From: Micromonospora marina
Lineage (GTDB): Bacteria; Actinomycetota; Actinomycetes; Mycobacteriales; Micromonosporaceae
Assembly: GCF_900091565.1 (NCBI RefSeq)
Contig: NZ_FMCV01000001.1
Span: 434,001 to 498,000, forward strand
Length of the DNA stretch: 64,000 nucleotides
Reading direction: 5' to 3'
The notes under the pieces: model-generated
Databases searched by the model: none
Told to the model about the DNA's origin: nothing
What the model saw: the letters and a program-made list of their open reading frames with translations, nothing else
Position numbers and translations under genes: made by a program
Part shown: one piece after another, positions 61,444-64,000 of the stretch
Layout of the letters: each line of letters starts with the position of its first letter
Position numbering within the stretch: the first letter of the stretch is position 1

Positions 61444-61897
61444 GCCGCCCACGGTCCCGCCTGCCACACCGGCTCGGCAACCCTGCGCCCTGCCCCTGTG
61501 GAAAACCCGGGACAGGGCGCTCGCCCCTGCGCGGTACCGATCGGAGGCGCGCACAGAGGGTGACACTCACTCAGCGTTAACACCACACCGAGACCGGCGG
61601 CCCAGCGCGACCAATCAAAATACACGAATACGGACACAAAACCCGGGCCTGTCCGGCAGGCAAGTCCACCTCGGCAGACTTTGCTCTGCAGCCACCGAGG
61701 CGGCGCTCACGCTTGGTGATGGGTGCGCCGGTGGCTGCAGAGCAAAGGCGGGGCGAGGTGACATGGTCCGCAAGCCGGAATGTTGCTCTGAGTGACCACA
61801 TCGGCTGTGGGCAAGCGTTGGCCGACCATGCGAGCCCGAGCGGGGGCGAGCCCTCGGCTGCCGTACCTCCGGCAAGGCAGCCGACAGCCGGCAGCGG
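61444..61897. other. Intergenic region of 454 bp without a supported gene
   Basis: Besides the long palindrome at 61679-61747 it contains a short AT-rich segment at about 61605-61640 (CCAATCAAAATACACG within), low in GC for this window, which may be the XRE promoter. The part between the palindrome and the hemB stop shows nothing recognisable. Confidence 0.6.
61679..61747. repeat. Long intergenic palindrome with TTTGCTCTGCAGCCACC arms
   Basis: Perfect 19-bp arms at 61679-61697 and 61729-61747 enclose a 31-nt centre that has a small inner stem (TCAC/GTGA). It lies 150 bp from the hemB stop, too far for a simple terminator. Confidence 0.85.
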
Positions 61898-62881
61898 TCA
61901 GTAGCGCTCGCGCAGCAACTGGGCGGCCTCGACCGCCCAGTAGGTGAGGATGATCTGGGCGCCGGCCCGGCCGATCGAGGTGAGCGTCTCCAGCATCACC
62001 CGCTCCCGGTCGATCCAGCCGTTCGCAGCGGCGGCCTCGACCATCGCGTACTCGCCGGAGACCTGGTAGGCGGCGACCGGGACGTTCACCGCGGCCCGGA
62101 CCGCCGACACCACGTCGAGGTAGGGCAGCGCCGGCTTGACCATCACCATGTCGGCGCCCTCGGCCACGTCCAACTCGACCTCGCGCAGCGACTCGCGCAG
62201 GTTCGCCGGGTCCTGCTGGTAGGTGCGCCGGTCCCCCTCCAGCGCCGACTCCACGGCGTCCCGGAACGGGCCGTAGAAGGCGGAGGCGTACTTCACCGCG
62301 TACGCGAGCACCGAGACGTCCCGGTGCCCGGCGGCGTCCAGCGCCTTGCGGACCACGCCGACCTGACCGTCCATCATCCCGGACGGCCCGACCACGTGGA
62401 CCCCGGCCGCGGCCTGGGCCACCGCCATGTCGGCGTACGCGGCGAGCGTGGCGTCGTTGTCGACCCCACCGTCCGGGGTGAGCAGGCCGCAGTGCCCGTG
62501 CGAGGTGAACTCGTCCAGGCACAGGTCGCTCATCACCACGGTCGAGTCGCCGACCTCGGCGACCACGTCCCGGATCGCCGTGTTGAGCACACCGGCCGGG
62601 TCGACGCCACCGGAGCCGGTCTCGTCCCGTGTCGCCGGCACGCCGAACAGCATGATCCCACCGACCCCGGCCTGGACCGCCTCCACGGCGGCCTTGCGCA
62701 GCGAGTCCCGGGAGTGCTGGAGCACCCCCGGGAGCGACGCGATGGCCCGCGGCTCGGTCAGCCCCTCCTTGACGAACATCGGCACGACCAGCTCGGCCGG
62801 GTCGAGGCGGGTCTCGGAGACCAGCCGCCGCACGGCCGCGTTGCGGCGCAGCCGGCGGGGCCGGATCTCGGGGTACGGCAT
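61898..62881 (-). CDS. hemB: Delta-aminolevulinic acid dehydratase (porphobilinogen synthase)
   Basis: The 327-residue enzyme condenses two 5-aminolevulinate molecules to porphobilinogen in haem and cobalamin synthesis. Active-site lysines lie in [20 protein letters not shown] and [12 protein letters not shown]. The zinc/metal loop [16 protein letters not shown] has the Cys residues of the zinc-using type. ATG at 62881 lies 13 bp after the stop of the HemD-like gene, so the two form one operon. Confidence 0.97.
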   Translation of the reverse strand: MPYPEIRPRRLRRNAAVRRLVSETRLDPAELVVPMFVKEGLTEPRAIASLPGVLQHSRDSLRKAAVEAVQAGVGGIMLFGVPATRDETGSGGVDPAGVLNTAIRDVVAEVGDSTVVMSDLCLDEFTSHGHCGLLTPDGGVDNDATLAAYADMAVAQAAAGVHVVGPSGMMDGQVGVVRKALDAAGHRDVSVLAYAVKYASAFYGPFRDAVESALEGDRRTYQQDPANLRESLREVELDVAEGADMVMVKPALPYLDVVSAVRAAVNVPVAAYQVSGEYAMVEAAAANGWIDRERVMLETLTSIGRAGAQIILTYWAVEAAQLLRERY

Positions 62882-62894
62882 GACGGGCCTCCTG

Positions 62895-64000
62895 TCAGCG
62901 GAACCGCAGGGCGGTCGGGCCCTGCACCTTCGAGCCGCGGCGCTGCTTCGCCGGCATGGCGGCGAGCTTCTCCCGCAGCTCGACGGCGTAGGCGGCGAGC
63001 GCCTCCACCAGGTCGGGCACCGAGGCGTGCGGCGGCTGCACGTCGATGCGCAGGCCGAACTCGGTGGCGGTCTCCGCCGTCTTGGGCCCGATCACTGCAA
63101 CAACGGTCCGGGCGTGCGGCTTCCCCGCGATACCGACGAGGTTCCGCACCGTGGACGACGAGGTGAACAGCACCGCGTCGAACCCGCCCGACTTGATCGC
63201 GTCCCGGATCTCGGCGGGCGGCGGGGCCGCGCGCACGGTCCGGTACGCGGTCACGTCGTCGACCTCCCAGCCCCGCTCGGTGAGGCCGGCGGCCAGGGTC
63301 TCGGTGGCGATGTCGGCGCGCGGCAACAGCACCCGGCCGACCGGGTCGAGGATCTCGTCGTGCGGCGAGAACTCGGCCAGCAGGCCCTCGGAGGACTGCT
63401 CGCCGGAGGGGATCAGCTCGGGCTGGATACCGAAGGCGCGGACCGCCTCGGCGGTGGCGTCGCCGATGCAGGCGATCTTCACGCCGCCGAAGTGGCGGGC
63501 GTCGAGGCCGTGCTCGGCGAACTTCTCCCACACCGCCCGGACCGCGTTCACCGAAGTGAAGATCACCCAGGCGTACCGGCCGTCGACCAGACCCTTGACC
63601 GCCCGCTCCATCTGCGCCGGGGTACGCGGCGGCTCGACCGCGATGGTCGGCACCTCGCACGGGATGGCCCCGTACGCGCGCAGCCGCGCGCTCATCACGC
63701 CGGCCTGCTCCTTGGTGCGGGGCACCAGCACCTTCCAGCCGTACAGCGGGCGGTTCTCCCACCAGCTCAGCTTGTCGCGGTCGGTGACGGCAGCGCCGAC
63801 GGTGAGCACCACCCGGCCGGTGAAGCCGAGCGCCGCCGCGACGAAGGAGTCGACGCTCGACGTGGTGGTGTACTGCGTCTCGCCGGTGCCGTCGCCGGTC
63901 ACCCCGACCGCTGTGGTGCCGTCGACCCCGGCGGCCAGCAGGCCGTCCCGGACGGCGGCCAGGTCGCCGGCGTCCACGGCGAGCGCCAGCGAACCCCGGG
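62895..64000 (-). CDS. hemD: Uroporphyrinogen-III methyltransferase/synthase fusion, C-terminal part
   Basis: The frame is open to the right edge of the window; about 368 residues are seen. The first ~75 are the end of a uroporphyrinogen-III C-methyltransferase ([32 protein letters not shown]). The rest is a complete HemD-type uroporphyrinogen-III synthase ([73 protein letters not shown]). The protein makes uroporphyrinogen III and probably methylates it toward sirohaem/cobalamin. The N-terminus lies outside the window. Confidence 0.95.
   Translation of the reverse strand, partial: RGSLALAVDAGDLAAVRDGLLAAGVDGTTAVGVTGDGTGETQYTTTSSVDSFVAAALGFTGRVVLTVGAAVTDRDKLSWWENRPLYGWKVLVPRTKEQAGVMSARLRAYGAIPCEVPTIAVEPPRTPAQMERAVKGLVDGRYAWVIFTSVNAVRAVWEKFAEHGLDARHFGGVKIACIGDATAEAVRAFGIQPELIPSGEQSSEGLLAEFSPHDEILDPVGRVLLPRADIATETLAAGLTERGWEVDDVTAYRTVRAAPPPAEIRDAIKSGGFDAVLFTSSSTVRNLVGIAGKPHARTVVAVIGPKTAETATEFGLRIDVQPPHASVPDLVEALAAYAVELREKLAAMPAKQRRGSKVQGPTALRFR

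Overview
The window is a stretch of very GC-rich actinobacterial chromosome. The gene content and style point to Micromonospora or a close relative in the Micromonosporaceae. The supporting signs are GTG/TTG starts with GGAGG-type ribosome binding sites, actinobacterial families such as MoeZ, DUF3107 and DUF3152, 4-bp ATGA/GTGA stop-start overlaps, and many short intergenic palindromes. This assignment is an inference from gene families; no rRNA or tRNA gene was seen.

Layout. 1-9.3 kb: end of proA, a prenyltransferase-repeat protein, moeZ, two tandem secreted DUF3152 metalloprotease-like proteins, an alpha/beta hydrolase and a 958-residue Pro/Ala-rich protein. 9.4-15 kb: a TetR regulator, DUF3107, a decayed ferritin-like gene, a DEAD-box helicase, a methyltransferase, a small membrane protein and an HTH protein. 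15-19.4 kb: copZ with a His-rich membrane protein, then a RecQ-phosphoribosyltransferase fusion coupled to a helix-hairpin-helix membrane protein. 19.4-25 kb: a frameshifted short-chain dehydrogenase and a complete livKGFHM-type ABC importer operon. 25-28.5 kb: a small DivIVA/GntR locus that looks like accessory DNA, a broken LPXTG surface protein and a secreted glycerophosphodiesterase. 28.5-35 kb: a TrkH/TrkA potassium uptake pair, a membrane Ser/Thr kinase with an extracellular CBM2-like domain, an MFS/spermidine-synthase fusion and a secreted coiled-coil peptidase-like protein. 35-39.4 kb: a signalling operon (REC-PP2C phosphatase, CHASE3 histidine kinase, single-domain response regulator, inositol-phosphatase-like enzyme). 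39.6-42 kb: an M28 membrane peptidase. 42.1-43.6 kb: a relic integrative element bounded by 16-bp direct repeats, one of which is the 3' end of a small Smr gene. 43.8-51 kb: TPR protein, ROK-family kinase, ABC-F ATPase, BON-methyltransferase fusion, a frameshifted LacI repressor and a GHL10-type secreted glycosidase. 51-61 kb: secreted phospholipase A2, a cyclase/NB-ARC regulator, FmdB-like protein, lytic transglycosylase, double GNAT protein and a large secreted nuclease. 61-64 kb: an XRE regulator, hemB and the 3' part of a uroporphyrinogen-III methyltransferase/synthase gene.

Functional themes. Phosphate scavenging is suggested by the secreted nuclease and the glycerophosphodiesterase, both preceded by 11-nt direct repeats resembling PHO boxes, with a secreted phospholipase nearby. 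Cell-surface work and membrane signalling recur. Six genes are visibly broken: ferritin-like, SDR, LPXTG protein, integrase, lacI and a permease fragment. Two of these (SDR and lacI) are explained by a single missing base, so assembly error must be excluded for them. The strongest unexplained signals are the relic element and a set of long intergenic inverted repeats, two of which share the same arm sequence.
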